A DNA stretch of 50,641 nucleotides from Fredinandcohnia quinoae. Lineage in GTDB: Bacteria > Bacillota > Bacilli > Bacillales > Bacillaceae_L. Every line of letters begins with the position of its first letter. Within the stretch, counting starts at the first letter, position 1. The stretch is from NCBI RefSeq assembly GCF_022427965.1, contig NZ_JAKTTI010000033.1, positions 1 to 50,641 on the forward strand, given 5' to 3'. The position numbers and the translations under genes are program-made. This document shows positions 40,696 through 50,498 of the stretch, piece after piece. The notes below the pieces were generated by a model, which searched no databases, was not told the origin of the DNA, and saw only the letters and a program-made list of their open reading frames with translations.

Positions 40696-41941
40696 GTTTT
40701 GGATCATTTTATTCCATACGTATTTATCAAAATTAAAAACAAAATCATTTATCATCACAACGATTATTACTGCACTTCTTGTACTAGGGCTTACAAATAT
40801 TGAAACAATTATTAAAGCATTTGATAAAGACGAAGTTAAAAATATTGCGGTAATCGATGAGACTGGTCAACTATATGCTCCATTTGAACAGACTTTTTCT
40901 ACAATGTCTTCTGAATTACAAATCAAAAAATTTGAAGGTACAAAAGATGATGCAGAGAACAAAGTAGATGAGGGTGAATATGAAGGTATCCTTGTTTTAT
41001 CTGAAAGTGAAGAAGGTCTACCACAAGGGGTATATAAGGCACCATCAATTACAGACTCAGATGTATATGGACAGCTTGAACAAGCATTACAGCAATTAAA
41101 GGTCGCGATTGCAACTGAAAAAGCGGGGCTAAGCCCAGAACAAATTACAGAGCTGTATGCACCAGTTACCTTTGATAAAGTTGCATTATCTGAGAATGCG
41201 AAAACTGAAGATGAGTTGAATCAAGCACGTGTTTTAGTATATATTTTATTATTCTTTATTTATTTTGCGGTAATTATGTATGCAAGCATGATTGCGATGG
41301 AAGTAGCGACTGAGAAATCATCACGAGTTATGGAAATATTAATTTCAAGTGTCTCACCGATTAAGCAGATGTTCGGGAAAATACTAGGAATTGCATTACT
41401 TAGTTTGACACAGGTTGTAGTTATTGTAGGCATTGGTTTTGTTTCTATAAAACAAAGCATGAGTAAGACTGAAGGCGGCATTTTTGAAGCCATTGGATTT
41501 GACAGTCTCCCTGTATCTACTTTTGTATATGCAGTTGTGTTCTTTATATTAGGCTATTTTTTATTCGCAACATTAGCGGCATTCCTAGGATCATTAGTAA
41601 GTAGAATCGAGGATGTCCAACAAATGATTACACCGATGACAATGTTAATCATTGCAGCTTTCATGATTGCAATGTTTGGATTAAGTACTCCTGAAGCATC
41701 ATTTATTAAGGTTACATCCTTTATTCCATTCTTTACACCAATGATCATGTTTTTACGTGTTGGGATGCTGACCATTCCAGCATGGGAAATTGGATTGAGT
41801 ATTGGAATACTCGTATTAACAATTGTATTATTAGCTATTTTTGGGGCTCGTGTATACCGTGGCGGTGTTCTCATGTACGGGAAATCCTCTTCATTCAAAG
41901 ATATTAAAAAAGCATTACAGCTTACGAAAAATGAGAAATAG
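40688..41941 (+). CDS. yhaP: ABC exporter permease YhaP
   Basis: A 417-residue ABC-2-type permease like NatB. One N-terminal membrane segment (about 16-35) is followed by an extracytoplasmic domain (to about 180) and five to six segments in the C-terminal half (about 182-405). The MEVATEKSSRVMEILISS motif is typical of this group. B. subtilis YhaP has about 419 residues. The start ATG 40688 lies within the end of yhaQ, indicating coupled translation. Confidence 0.9.
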   Translation: MNKFWIILFHTYLSKLKTKSFIITTIITALLVLGLTNIETIIKAFDKDEVKNIAVIDETGQLYAPFEQTFSTMSSELQIKKFEGTKDDAENKVDEGEYEGILVLSESEEGLPQGVYKAPSITDSDVYGQLEQALQQLKVAIATEKAGLSPEQITELYAPVTFDKVALSENAKTEDELNQARVLVYILLFFIYFAVIMYASMIAMEVATEKSSRVMEILISSVSPIKQMFGKILGIALLSLTQVVVIVGIGFVSIKQSMSKTEGGIFEAIGFDSLPVSTFVYAVVFFILGYFLFATLAAFLGSLVSRIEDVQQMITPMTMLIIAAFMIAMFGLSTPEASFIKVTSFIPFFTPMIMFLRVGMLTIPAWEIGLSIGILVLTIVLLAIFGARVYRGGVLMYGKSSSFKDIKKALQLTKNEK

Positions 41942-41950
41942 AAATAGTGA

Positions 41951-41984
41951 AACACGTACTCTTTAAGAGGGTACGTGTTTTTTT
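41951..41984 (+). terminator. Terminator of the yhaQP operon
   Basis: Stem AACACGTAC/GTACGTGTT extended by CTT-like pairs, followed by a run of T. Confidence 0.85.
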
Positions 41985-42069
41985 ATTAATTTCCTCCAAC
42001 CAAGAACGTGCATTCGTATTTTAGAGGTGGTAGAATAGAGATACTAATTGATTAGGAAGGAAAGTTGTG

Positions 42070-43302
42070 ATGTTGTCACTCACTTTTTTACATATTGCTG
42101 ATTTACATTTGGATAGCCCATTTGTCGGGCTACAAAAGCTGCCATCAAGATTATATAAGAGACTACAGGAAAGTACTTTTATTTCTTTTTCGAAATTAAT
42201 CAATGTTGCGATTGAGAATAAGGTTGATTTTGTTGTTATTTCAGGAGATTTATTTGACGGTGAAGATCGTAGCTTGCGGGCGCAATCCAGGTTCCGTAAA
42301 GAAATGGAACGCTTACAGAAACATCACATATCGGTATATCTCATTCACGGTAATCATGATCATTTAGGCGGTAGCTGGCCACACTTTGAGTGGCCATCGA
42401 ATGTCCATGTCTTTTCAAGCTCAAATGTGGAGGTAAAGACCTTTGTAAAAAATGGCGAAGTCCTAGCTAATTTATATGGTTTTAGCTATTTGACAAAAGC
42501 TGTCGTCGAAAATAAAACCTCATCATACTTAAAACAAGAGGGACCACCATTTCATATCGGTCTCTTACATGGAAGTATGGAAGGTGAAAATGAACATAGT
42601 CGCTATGCCCCATTTTCCATAAGGGATCTTCAACATAAGGGCTTTGATTATTGGGCACTTGGTCATATTCACAAACGCCAGATTTTATCTGAGAATCCAT
42701 TGATTGTTTACCCAGGAAATATTCAGGGAAGGCATCGTAAGGAGATGGGTGAAAAAGGGGGATATCTTGTAAAACTATCCAATTCGGGAGTTTCCTATAC
42801 GTTTATCCCAACTGCAGAAATTATTTGGGAATATTCTCAAATCGATATTTCGCAAATAACTACCTATGATCAGTTACTAGATCACTGTTTTAAAAGAATA
42901 GAAGAATTACGTAGAGATCAGCAAGGTATATTGTTAACAATAGAATTTACAGGGGGAAGTATATTACATAATCAGCTTTTAGATAAAGGCTTGATGGATG
43001 ATTTATTAGCTGTATTAAATGAGGAAATAGAGGATGAGAATTTTATTTATATTTGTTTGATAAAAATAAAAAGTCAGCTCCTAATTGATCGTAGCAAGCT
43101 AAAACAAGAATCCCATTTTGTAGGAGATCTACTTGAAAGTATTGATAGATATCAAGGGTTTGATGAGGCTCTATCACCTCTACATCTCCACTCAGGAGCT
43201 CGAAAGTTTTTAGCTGGCTTCTCAAAGGAAGAATTAGCGGAAATCTTAACAGATGCTGAAAACTATATTTTACAAGAAATTTATAAAACGAAGCGGGGGT
43301 GA
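42070..43302 (+). CDS. yhaO: Mre11/SbcD-like metallophosphatase YhaO
   Basis: A 410-residue calcineurin-like phosphoesterase. Metal-binding motifs run in order: HIADLHLDSP (about 7-16), SGDLFDGEDR, HGNHDHLG and GHIHKRQ. It resembles SbcD/Mre11 nucleases and probably pairs with the Rad50-like product of the next gene for DNA end processing. ATG 42070 is chosen; GTG 42067 directly before it is equally possible. It overlaps yhaN by four bases (GTGA), so the two are translated together. Confidence 0.92.
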   Translation: MLSLTFLHIADLHLDSPFVGLQKLPSRLYKRLQESTFISFSKLINVAIENKVDFVVISGDLFDGEDRSLRAQSRFRKEMERLQKHHISVYLIHGNHDHLGGSWPHFEWPSNVHVFSSSNVEVKTFVKNGEVLANLYGFSYLTKAVVENKTSSYLKQEGPPFHIGLLHGSMEGENEHSRYAPFSIRDLQHKGFDYWALGHIHKRQILSENPLIVYPGNIQGRHRKEMGEKGGYLVKLSNSGVSYTFIPTAEIIWEYSQIDISQITTYDQLLDHCFKRIEELRRDQQGILLTIEFTGGSILHNQLLDKGLMDDLLAVLNEEIEDENFIYICLIKIKSQLLIDRSKLKQESHFVGDLLESIDRYQGFDEALSPLHLHSGARKFLAGFSKEELAEILTDAENYILQEIYKTKRG

Positions 43303-46292
43303 GCACGCTGAAAATTATTGGACTACATGTATATGGTTATGGGAAGCTAGAGAACTTAGAAATTAGCAACTTTTCATCGAATATACAAGTGATTTATGGT
43401 AAAAATGAGGCTGGTAAATCAACGTTGATGTCTTTTATTCATAGTATTTTATTTGGATTTCCAACTAAGCTTCAACAAGAGCAAAGATATATACCAAAAA
43501 GAGGGATGAAGTACGGTGGTAAACTAATTGTCCTAACTGAAGAACATGGGACAATTATCATCGAACGGATTCCGGGAAAGTCAACAGGAGATGTAACGAT
43601 TTATTTACCTAATGGAATGACCGAAGGGGAGGGGTTTCTATCTAAGCTCGTCAACGGTATGGACAAGAAGTTCTTTCAAAGCATTTATTCCTTTGATATC
43701 CATGGCCTTCAAGGGGTACAGCACTTGAAAAGTGAGGATTTAGGTAGATTCCTTTTTTCTTCGGGTGTAATCGGAACGGATGCCCTCATGTCCTTACAGC
43801 AAAAGTTAACAAAGGAAAAAGAAGCATTATTCAAACCAAATGGAAAAAAGCCTCTTTTAAATGCCGAGTTAATAGATTTGAAGGAAGATCATAGCCAGCT
43901 CATGAGGTGGCAGGAGAAGAATAATTCCTACCAATTTTTACTTGAGCAACAGCTTAATCTTGAGAAAAAATTAACAGAAAATGAATTTCAAAAAAATTCA
44001 TATCAAGTACAAATAAGAGATAGCGAGCGTTTTCAATCAATACAACCTATTCTTTCTGAATATGAGCTTTTAGCAATTCAAATCAATCAATTGCCAGCTT
44101 TTGAGCCTTTCCCTGAGGATGGCTTGCATAAATTAGATCAATTGCAAGCACAATTAAAGCCATATGAGGCGCAATTATCAGCATTAACTACCCAAAGAAA
44201 TGAGTGGCAGAAAGGTCATGCTGCTATTAATCTAGATTCAGAATTCCTAACCTATGAAACTACGATTATTGGGTTGAGCTCAAAAAAAGGAATGTTTGAG
44301 GAAAAGCAGTACAGACTACAGGCTGCAAAGGATTCACATCAACAATTAAAAGACGAAGTTCAAAAACAAAAAGAGCTTTTGCGTATTGAAATTAAAGAAG
44401 ATGAAATTCTGTCATTTGATACAAGCATATCTGCAAAAGAAATGTTCTCAACTGTAGTTTCTGAAGTAGAACGTTCCAAACAGCGAAAGGAATTTCTAGA
44501 TGAAAATTTTAATAGGGCTAAAGATGCAATTGAAAATTGTGAAGCAATCATTAATGAATTAGAGAAACAGGTTCTGCCAGAAAGTGAGAGAAATACTCTA
44601 GAAGAATTCATTGAATTAGAAAAAGAGAAGAGTGAAATCGAAAAGGAAAAAAGATTTCTTAATGATGAAATGAGTAGAATCGACAAAAAAATGGATTCAC
44701 TTACGAAGCAAGTTAAGGGTCGTAAACGCAAGATTAATATCCTATTTGGTATCATTGGGATAGCCCTCCTATCTGCTGCTGTTTATGCGATTGTAATAGC
44801 CGAGTGGCTGTTCGGTATATTATCAATTTTTTTAATGCTATTACTATTGCCGATTGCAAAATTGATTGGCTCTCAAGCCGAAACAAACTTCATCCAAGAG
44901 TTGAAAAAGGATAAATTACATTTACTAAAAAGGTTAGCCAGTTTGGATGAACAGCTTTCAAGTGTAAAAGGAACGAACAATCATGATGCTACCGTATCTC
45001 TGATGAAGGATCAACAAATTAGACAGCGTCTAGAAGTTGAAAAAGCCTCATACAAACAATATGAACAATTATATGAGAAGGTATTGGTAAGCTATGAAGA
45101 ATGGGAAAGTAGTAGTTTTGAAGTCAATGAGAAGTCAAAAGTACTAAAAAAGAAATACAAGCTACCACTTGATATATCAAATGAGCTTTTACTAGATGCT
45201 TATCAATTGCTAGAAGGATTAAAAGGGAAAATTCAACAAAAGGAACGTAACGGTATTGAAATTCAAATGCTCGAAGATGAGGTCAAACAATATCAGAACA
45301 AAGTACAAAATATATGTAGTCATCTTAAGATAGTCATTGACGATCCGTTTTTAGCGATAGATACTGTCGTGTCTAGGCTTCTCGAAGAAAAACATAAACA
45401 AGAACAAGTTTTACAATTTGAAAGAAAGATTGAAGAGGTATCAGAAAGAATCACACATTTGGAATTGGAAGTAGAACATCTCAGAAAAGAATGCATCTTG
45501 TTATGGAATCAAGCAGAAGTCGCAACTGAAGATGAATTCCGCGCAAAAGGCCATGCTTCTGATCATGCGAAAGATATCAAAAAGAAGATGAGTATTTTAA
45601 GAGCACAGTTAGATCGTTACGGGGAAATAGTTGAGAAATGTCAGGTTCATCAAAATTACCAAATGATGATAGAAGAAGGAACAACAAGACTTGAACAGCT
45701 TGCATTGCAGGAAAAGGAATGTCAACTGCAATTATCGGAAATTAAGCTTAGAATAGAAGAACTTGAGGAAGGGGGCACATACTCAGAACTGCTGCATTCC
45801 TTTGAAGGTAAAAAATCAATTGCTCGTGAATATGCAAAACAATGGGCAGTATATGCGGTGGCCAAGGATCTTTTGACAGGGTCGGTTGAGAAATATCGTA
45901 AGGAACGGCTTCCGATGGTTTTGAATCAAGCTGAAAAATACTATCACCTTCTTACAGATGGGAAGTATGTTAGGATTTTTCCAGCAAATGAAGATGATGG
46001 GTTTCTTGTTGAAGGGAAAAATGGAGTACGTTATAAGCCAAATGAATTGAGTCAGGCAACGGCAGAACAATTATACATTGCTTTACGATTTGCATTAGCT
46101 GGTACCATGCACCCAAACCAAAAGTATCCATTTATTATCGATGATAGTTTCGTAAATTTTGATTCTTTACGATTAGATCAAACTATCCAATTATTAGAGG
46201 AAGTTTCAAAAGATCATCAAGTATTGCTATTTACTTGCCATCAACACATGGTAGATAAATTTCAAAGCGTGGAGCCATATTTTTTGACTTAG
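43299..46292 (+). CDS. yhaN: Rad50/SbcC-like AAA ATPase YhaN with mid-protein membrane segments
   Basis: A 997-residue SMC-like ATPase. Walker A is VIYGKNEAGKSTLM (about 31-44); the middle is coiled coil; the C-terminal part has the signature-like LSQATAEQLYIALRFAL and Walker B FIIDDSFVNFD (about 945). Unlike Rad50 it has two adjacent hydrophobic segments near the centre (about 485-501 and 506-525) and no zinc-hook CxxC seen there. It likely joins YhaO in a nuclease complex near the membrane. The GTG start overlaps the yhaO stop. Confidence 0.92.
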   Translation: MSTLKIIGLHVYGYGKLENLEISNFSSNIQVIYGKNEAGKSTLMSFIHSILFGFPTKLQQEQRYIPKRGMKYGGKLIVLTEEHGTIIIERIPGKSTGDVTIYLPNGMTEGEGFLSKLVNGMDKKFFQSIYSFDIHGLQGVQHLKSEDLGRFLFSSGVIGTDALMSLQQKLTKEKEALFKPNGKKPLLNAELIDLKEDHSQLMRWQEKNNSYQFLLEQQLNLEKKLTENEFQKNSYQVQIRDSERFQSIQPILSEYELLAIQINQLPAFEPFPEDGLHKLDQLQAQLKPYEAQLSALTTQRNEWQKGHAAINLDSEFLTYETTIIGLSSKKGMFEEKQYRLQAAKDSHQQLKDEVQKQKELLRIEIKEDEILSFDTSISAKEMFSTVVSEVERSKQRKEFLDENFNRAKDAIENCEAIINELEKQVLPESERNTLEEFIELEKEKSEIEKEKRFLNDEMSRIDKKMDSLTKQVKGRKRKINILFGIIGIALLSAAVYAIVIAEWLFGILSIFLMLLLLPIAKLIGSQAETNFIQELKKDKLHLLKRLASLDEQLSSVKGTNNHDATVSLMKDQQIRQRLEVEKASYKQYEQLYEKVLVSYEEWESSSFEVNEKSKVLKKKYKLPLDISNELLLDAYQLLEGLKGKIQQKERNGIEIQMLEDEVKQYQNKVQNICSHLKIVIDDPFLAIDTVVSRLLEEKHKQEQVLQFERKIEEVSERITHLELEVEHLRKECILLWNQAEVATEDEFRAKGHASDHAKDIKKKMSILRAQLDRYGEIVEKCQVHQNYQMMIEEGTTRLEQLALQEKECQLQLSEIKLRIEELEEGGTYSELLHSFEGKKSIAREYAKQWAVYAVAKDLLTGSVEKYRKERLPMVLNQAEKYYHLLTDGKYVRIFPANEDDGFLVEGKNGVRYKPNELSQATAEQLYIALRFALAGTMHPNQKYPFIIDDSFVNFDSLRLDQTIQLLEEVSKDHQVLLFTCHQHMVDKFQSVEPYFLT

Positions 46293-46316
46293 AATACTAG
46301 TTATCTATGTTATAAT
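46289..46316 (+). promoter_or_regulatory. Probable SigA promoter of yhaM
   Basis: TTAGAA at 46289-46294 and a perfect TATAAT at 46311-46316 with a 16-bp spacer, 37 bp before the yhaM start. The -35 overlaps the yhaN stop region. Confidence 0.5.
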
Positions 46317-46352
46317 TTCGATACTATCATTTTATTTCAGGGGGAATGAACA

Positions 46353-47297
46353 ATGGTAAAAGGGATTGTCCATTACGAGGTAGGGAATCAAGTAGATATT
46401 TTTTTATTAGTCAAATCAGCTTCAAAAGGGATTGCTAGTAATGGAAAGCCATTTTTAACCCTGATCTTACAAGATCAAAGTGGTGAGATTGAAGCAAAAT
46501 TATGGGATGCAACACCAGAGGATGAAACATCATATGCTGCCCAAAATATTGTCAAAATCTTAGGTGATGTTAATAGCTACCGTGGAAAAAATCAGTTAAA
46601 AATCCGCACGATTAGACCAGCGACGGATTTAGACGGAGTGCAGTTATCAGATTTTCTAACAGTTGCCCCCATTAAAAAGGACGTAATGGCTGATAAAATT
46701 AATCAATATATTTTTGATATGAAGAACTCAAATATTCAGAGGATCACAAGGCATTTATTAAAAAAACATCAGCACTCATTTTTTGAGTATCCTGCTGCAA
46801 CGAAGAATCATCATGAATTTATATCAGGTCTTGCTTATCATGTCGTTTCGATGCTCGACTTGGCAAAATCGCTTGCAACGCTATATCCATCATTGGATAC
46901 TGATCTATTATACAGTGGCATCATCCTTCATGACCTCGGCAAGGTTACTGAATTATCTGGACCAGTCTCAACAAGTTATACCATTGAAGGAAACCTATTA
47001 GGTCATATTTCAATTATGGTGAATGAAATTGGACAAGCAGCAAAAGAGCTTGGGATTGAAGGTGAGGAAATAACAGTACTCCAGCATATTGTGCTCTCCC
47101 ACCACGGAAAGGCAGAATGGGGGAGTCCGAAACCGCCAATGATTAAAGAGGCCGAAATTCTTCATTATATCGACAATCTAGATGCAAAAATGAATATGCT
47201 TGATCGTGCATTAGAACGGGTAAAGCCTGGAGAATTCTCTGACCGCGTATTTGCTCTAGATAACCGAAGTTTTTATAAACCAACCTTTCAGAATTAA
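46353..47297 (+). CDS. yhaM: 3'-5' exoribonuclease YhaM
   Basis: A 314-residue protein combining an N-terminal OB-fold nucleic-acid-binding domain (about 12-90, with [11 protein letters not shown]) and a C-terminal HD-type metal-dependent hydrolase domain (about 160-290). The HD motif [10 protein letters not shown] (about 191-200) and a downstream [13 protein letters not shown] are visible. Length equals the B. subtilis enzyme. It degrades RNA from the 3' end and is conserved behind yhaO-yhaN. RBS is GGGGGAA. A terminator follows. Confidence 0.95.
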   Translation: MVKGIVHYEVGNQVDIFLLVKSASKGIASNGKPFLTLILQDQSGEIEAKLWDATPEDETSYAAQNIVKILGDVNSYRGKNQLKIRTIRPATDLDGVQLSDFLTVAPIKKDVMADKINQYIFDMKNSNIQRITRHLLKKHQHSFFEYPAATKNHHEFISGLAYHVVSMLDLAKSLATLYPSLDTDLLYSGIILHDLGKVTELSGPVSTSYTIEGNLLGHISIMVNEIGQAAKELGIEGEEITVLQHIVLSHHGKAEWGSPKPPMIKEAEILHYIDNLDAKMNMLDRALERVKPGEFSDRVFALDNRSFYKPTFQN

Positions 47298-47307
47298 TAC
47301 CTCATAC

Positions 47308-47338
47308 CTCGAACGATTTCATCAATCGTTCGAGTTTT
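47308..47338 (+). terminator. Terminator of yhaM
   Basis: Perfect ten-bp stem CTCGAACGAT/ATCGTTCGAG with a seven-base loop followed by TTTT. Confidence 0.85.
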
Positions 47339-47386
47339 CTTGTTTTCATGGTAAATTTATATATAATACGTATTGAGGTGAACAAA

Positions 47387-47962
47387 ATGGCACGAGAGCG
47401 TAAATTTTCTACGGATGAATTATTTCAAGAAACAAAGCAACTTCTACTTCAAAATGGTTATGAAGGATTTACTTTTAGCCTTTTAGCTGATCGATTAAAT
47501 GTGGCAAGAGGTACCCTGTACAAATATTATGAAAATCGCGATGAGTTAATTACTGATTATATGATTTATGAAATGAAGCAGTTTTTAACTAATTTAAAAG
47601 TCATACATGAATATCGAGGATTTACTTCTCAATTTGATTTCCTGTTAGATTTTATATTAATGCATCATGAAGTTCCTCAAATGATTGGAATTGCACGTCA
47701 TATTCCAATAGACAGTAATGAAAAGGTAAAAGCGAACAGAGCTACACTCGATCAACTTCATTTAGATATGTATACTCAACTGGGGGCATTTATTCAGTTA
47801 GGAAGAGATGAAAGACTTTTAAAGCCAACGATTCCTGATGGATTAATTTTAGGTATGATCTTTCAAACAATTGCTATTCCTAATCATTCCGGTGTACCAC
47901 AATCAGAATGGATTCAATCTATCAAGGAAATTATAAGTCATGGAATGTTCACAAATATATAA
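47387..47962 (+). CDS. TetR-family transcriptional repressor
   Basis: A 191-residue TetR-family protein. The N-terminal HTH covers about residues 9-55 (FSLLADRLNVARGTLYKYYE), and the rest is a helical ligand-binding domain. ATG 47387 follows GAGGTG by seven bases; the GTG/ATG at 47348 precedes the -10 box and is rejected. A promoter-like TTGTTT-N16-TATAAT lies at 47340-47367. It sits just upstream of an MMPL transporter whose promoter carries two matching palindromes, so it is probably the local repressor. Confidence 0.9.
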   Translation: MARERKFSTDELFQETKQLLLQNGYEGFTFSLLADRLNVARGTLYKYYENRDELITDYMIYEMKQFLTNLKVIHEYRGFTSQFDFLLDFILMHHEVPQMIGIARHIPIDSNEKVKANRATLDQLHLDMYTQLGAFIQLGRDERLLKPTIPDGLILGMIFQTIAIPNHSGVPQSEWIQSIKEIISHGMFTNI

Positions 47963-47963
47963 A

Positions 47964-48044
47964 TTGACACACACGTCACTTTGAAAGATAATTTAAGTGG
48001 CAATAGTGTTTATTTATATATTACGTAAAGTGACATTGGTGTCA
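47964..48044 (+). promoter_or_regulatory. MMPL promoter with two TetR-type operators
   Basis: A near-ideal SigA promoter, TTGACA (47964-47969), 17-bp spacer, GATAAT (47987-47992). TGAC-N6-GTCA palindromes occur at 47965-47978, overlapping the -35, and at 48031-48044, 66 bp downstream. The extended sites TGACACACACGTCACTTT and, in opposite orientation, AAAGTGACATTGGTGTCA share 14 of 18 bases or more. This is the geometry expected for a repressor binding two operators, most likely the adjacent TetR protein. Confidence 0.72.
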
Positions 48045-48078
48045 TTAAAAATGTTTTAGCAGTGAGGAGATATAAAAA

Positions 48079-50193
48079 ATGAAGTCAATAATTAATAAGA
48101 TTACTGACCGAGTAACAACGAAAAAAGGCATGTGGATTACGCTTGGAACTTGGCTATTGATTACCATGTTATTAGCAGTTTTTGCCCCGAGTGCAAAGGA
48201 CTATGAGGTTTCAAGTATTGATTCAATTCCTGATGATGCAAAATCTACAATTGCTCAAAATAAGGTAGATGAATACTTTAAAGATGAAGATGCAATTCCA
48301 GCGATTCTTGTTTTTCAATCCACTAAAGATGAGGTTGAGTTAACGGAAATTGCAACGATTCTGGAAAAAATAAATGAGGAAAATATAAAAGGAATAAAAG
48401 ATATCATACCTTTAGCCTCATTACCACCACAAGCAACAGCTGGCTTTTTCTCTGATGATCAAAAAACTGTCGTTATACCATTGACCTTTGAATCCTCTCT
48501 TGAGAATAAAGAAATAAGGGATTCAAAAGAAAAAATACAAGCTCTCGTCAAAAAAGAATCAGATCTGAAATTGTATGTAACAGGACCTGCAGGTATTGCT
48601 ACTGATACATTGGATCTATTTTCAAGAGCAGACCTTGTATTACTTTTTTCAACAGTTGGTCTAATACTCGTATTATTAATCGTTATTTACCGTTCACCAT
48701 TGCTTGCATTAATTCCATTACTTGCAGCAGTATTCGTGTATGAAGTTGTATATCAAGTGCTCGGATTAATGGGTAAAGCTGGATTAGTAATGAATAATCA
48801 GACCCTTTCGATTATGACAATCCTTCTATTTGCAGCAGTTATTGATTACTCATTATTTGTGTTCTCCCGTTTCAGAGAAGAGTTAAAGCATTATGATAAT
48901 AAGTATGATGCAATGAAACATGCAATGAGAGAAACTGGCTTACCTGTATTCTTTTCAGGTGGAACAGTTTTAGCGGCAATGCTAGTTTTATTCTTTGCAC
49001 AATTTGGAGACTATCGAAACTTTGCGCCTACTTTTGGTACGACAATGGTAGTTATTATGGCGGCTTCAATAACACTTGTTCCAGCATTATTTACTCTATT
49101 TGGAAGAAAATCATTTTGGCCAAAAGTTCCTCATGTAGGGGATCCAACCATTAAGACTAGTTCAATTTGGAGCAAAATTGGCCGTTTTGTTGTAAAAAAA
49201 CCAATTTTATCTGTTGTAGTAATTGGTGTTATTCTGTTGGTATCTGCTAGTAATATGTTTAATTTAAAGTATGGGTTTGATACGATGAAGTCTTTTCCAG
49301 ATGATATGCCATCAAGACAAGGGTATGAAATACTAGAAAAGGAATTTCATAAAGGTGATCTTGCACCAACAACGGTGTTGTTTGAATCAAAAGAAACAAT
49401 TACTACTGATGAGCAAGAGCAATTGAGAAGTTCCCTTGAGAATGAAGAGCTTGTAAGTACTGTTCGGATGAGTGGAACTGCAGATGACGATAAAGTAGTG
49501 AAATATAGTCTGACGTTTGAAGAGAGTCCTTATTCGGTTAAGTCAATGGATGCAATGGATAAGTTGATCGATCATGCAGATAAAATTGTTTCTAACAATA
49601 ACCTTAATGGTGATCTATATTTTGCTGGTGAAACAGCGATGAAAGTCGATGATCGCTCAATTAATAATCGGGATCTGATCCTGATTGTGTTATTAGAATC
49701 AATATTGATATTTCTAATGTTAATTATTCTTACAAAATCAGCTAAAATGCCAATCTATATGTTGGGAACAATCTTAATTTCATTTCTAGCAGCAGTTGGC
49801 TTAGGAATGTTTTTAAGCAATCTATTCTTTGACATTGATTCAATAAGTAATCGTGTACCACTCTATTCGTTTGTATTTTTAGTTGCACTTGGAATCGATT
49901 ATAATATTATTTTAATTTCGAGATTCCAGGAAGAGCGAAGGAAGCATTCTGTGAAAAAGGCGGTAGAAATAGCTGTTTCAAGTACTGGTGGTGTCATTTC
50001 ATCAGCAGGAATTCTGCTTGGAGCCACCTTTGCTGTATTAATGACACAGCCTGTTGAAATTTTATTTGTATTTGGATTCATCGTAGCTGTTGGAATATTA
50101 ATGGATACATTCCTAATTCGAGGGATATTACTACCTTCATTAATTGTTTTATTTGAAAAGGATAAAAAACCCGAGGTTGAATCATCAAAATAG
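48079..50193 (+). CDS. MMPL-family (RND-type) transporter
   Basis: A 704-residue MMPL transporter with two halves, each with one membrane segment, an extracytoplasmic loop and a cluster of five segments (about 185-345 and 530-690). The proton-relay Asp-Tyr motifs are AAVIDYSLFVFSRFREE and ALGIDYNIILISRFQEE. Relatives include B. subtilis YdfJ and mycobacterial MmpL proteins, exporting lipids or toxic hydrophobic compounds by proton-motive force. The operator-bearing promoter and TetR neighbour point to inducible efflux; the substrate is unknown. RBS is GAGGAG. Confidence 0.93.
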   Translation: MKSIINKITDRVTTKKGMWITLGTWLLITMLLAVFAPSAKDYEVSSIDSIPDDAKSTIAQNKVDEYFKDEDAIPAILVFQSTKDEVELTEIATILEKINEENIKGIKDIIPLASLPPQATAGFFSDDQKTVVIPLTFESSLENKEIRDSKEKIQALVKKESDLKLYVTGPAGIATDTLDLFSRADLVLLFSTVGLILVLLIVIYRSPLLALIPLLAAVFVYEVVYQVLGLMGKAGLVMNNQTLSIMTILLFAAVIDYSLFVFSRFREELKHYDNKYDAMKHAMRETGLPVFFSGGTVLAAMLVLFFAQFGDYRNFAPTFGTTMVVIMAASITLVPALFTLFGRKSFWPKVPHVGDPTIKTSSIWSKIGRFVVKKPILSVVVIGVILLVSASNMFNLKYGFDTMKSFPDDMPSRQGYEILEKEFHKGDLAPTTVLFESKETITTDEQEQLRSSLENEELVSTVRMSGTADDDKVVKYSLTFEESPYSVKSMDAMDKLIDHADKIVSNNNLNGDLYFAGETAMKVDDRSINNRDLILIVLLESILIFLMLIILTKSAKMPIYMLGTILISFLAAVGLGMFLSNLFFDIDSISNRVPLYSFVFLVALGIDYNIILISRFQEERRKHSVKKAVEIAVSSTGGVISSAGILLGATFAVLMTQPVEILFVFGFIVAVGILMDTFLIRGILLPSLIVLFEKDKKPEVESSK

Positions 50194-50204
50194 TATTGCG
50201 TAAA

Positions 50205-50233
50205 AAACGGTAGTCATTGGACTACCGTTTCAG
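50205..50233 (+). terminator. Probable terminator of the MMPL gene
   Basis: Perfect ten-bp stem AAACGGTAGT/ACTACCGTTT with a six-base loop, 12 bp after the stop. The T tail is short. Confidence 0.65.
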
Positions 50234-50310
50234 ATTGTCGACAAAAGGCATCGAGAGGACTCCCTTTCGGTGTCTTTTGTCAATTTGGGATGGAATTGCG
50301 ATTAAAATAC

Positions 50311-50498
50311 GTTGATTTCCGCTCCAGGTGTTTGCTTTCCGGGGGGCGTTCGCCGAGCCTCCTCGGCGCTCCCGCTTCTGCGGGGTCTCGCCTGTAACGC
50401 TAATCCCCCAGGACAAGGAAGGCAACGGCAGCGTAAGCATCGCACGAAGAAAATGCATAGCATTTTCGAGGAGTCAAACACCTGCCGCTCCAATCAAC
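50311..50498. repeat. 188-bp GC-rich repeat with inverted ends
   Basis: The left end (50311-50334) begins GTTGATT and ends AGGTGTTTG; the right end (50475-50498) is its inverted copy with a divergent centre. Both ends contain CCGCTCC on the same strand. The interior is much richer in GC than the rest of the window, with local stems such as GCCGAG/CTCGGC (50350-50366) and AATGCATAGCATT (50453-50465). This family (TTTCCGCTCCAGG...) is a common dispersed intergenic repeat of Bacillaceae. Minus-strand ORFs inside it are not real genes. Confidence 0.72.

Noticed and set aside
50222-50493. Two minus-strand ORFs in the GC-rich repeat
   Set aside because: They translate the inverted-end repeat, overlap each other in different frames and match the kind of spurious proteins often called in this repeat family.
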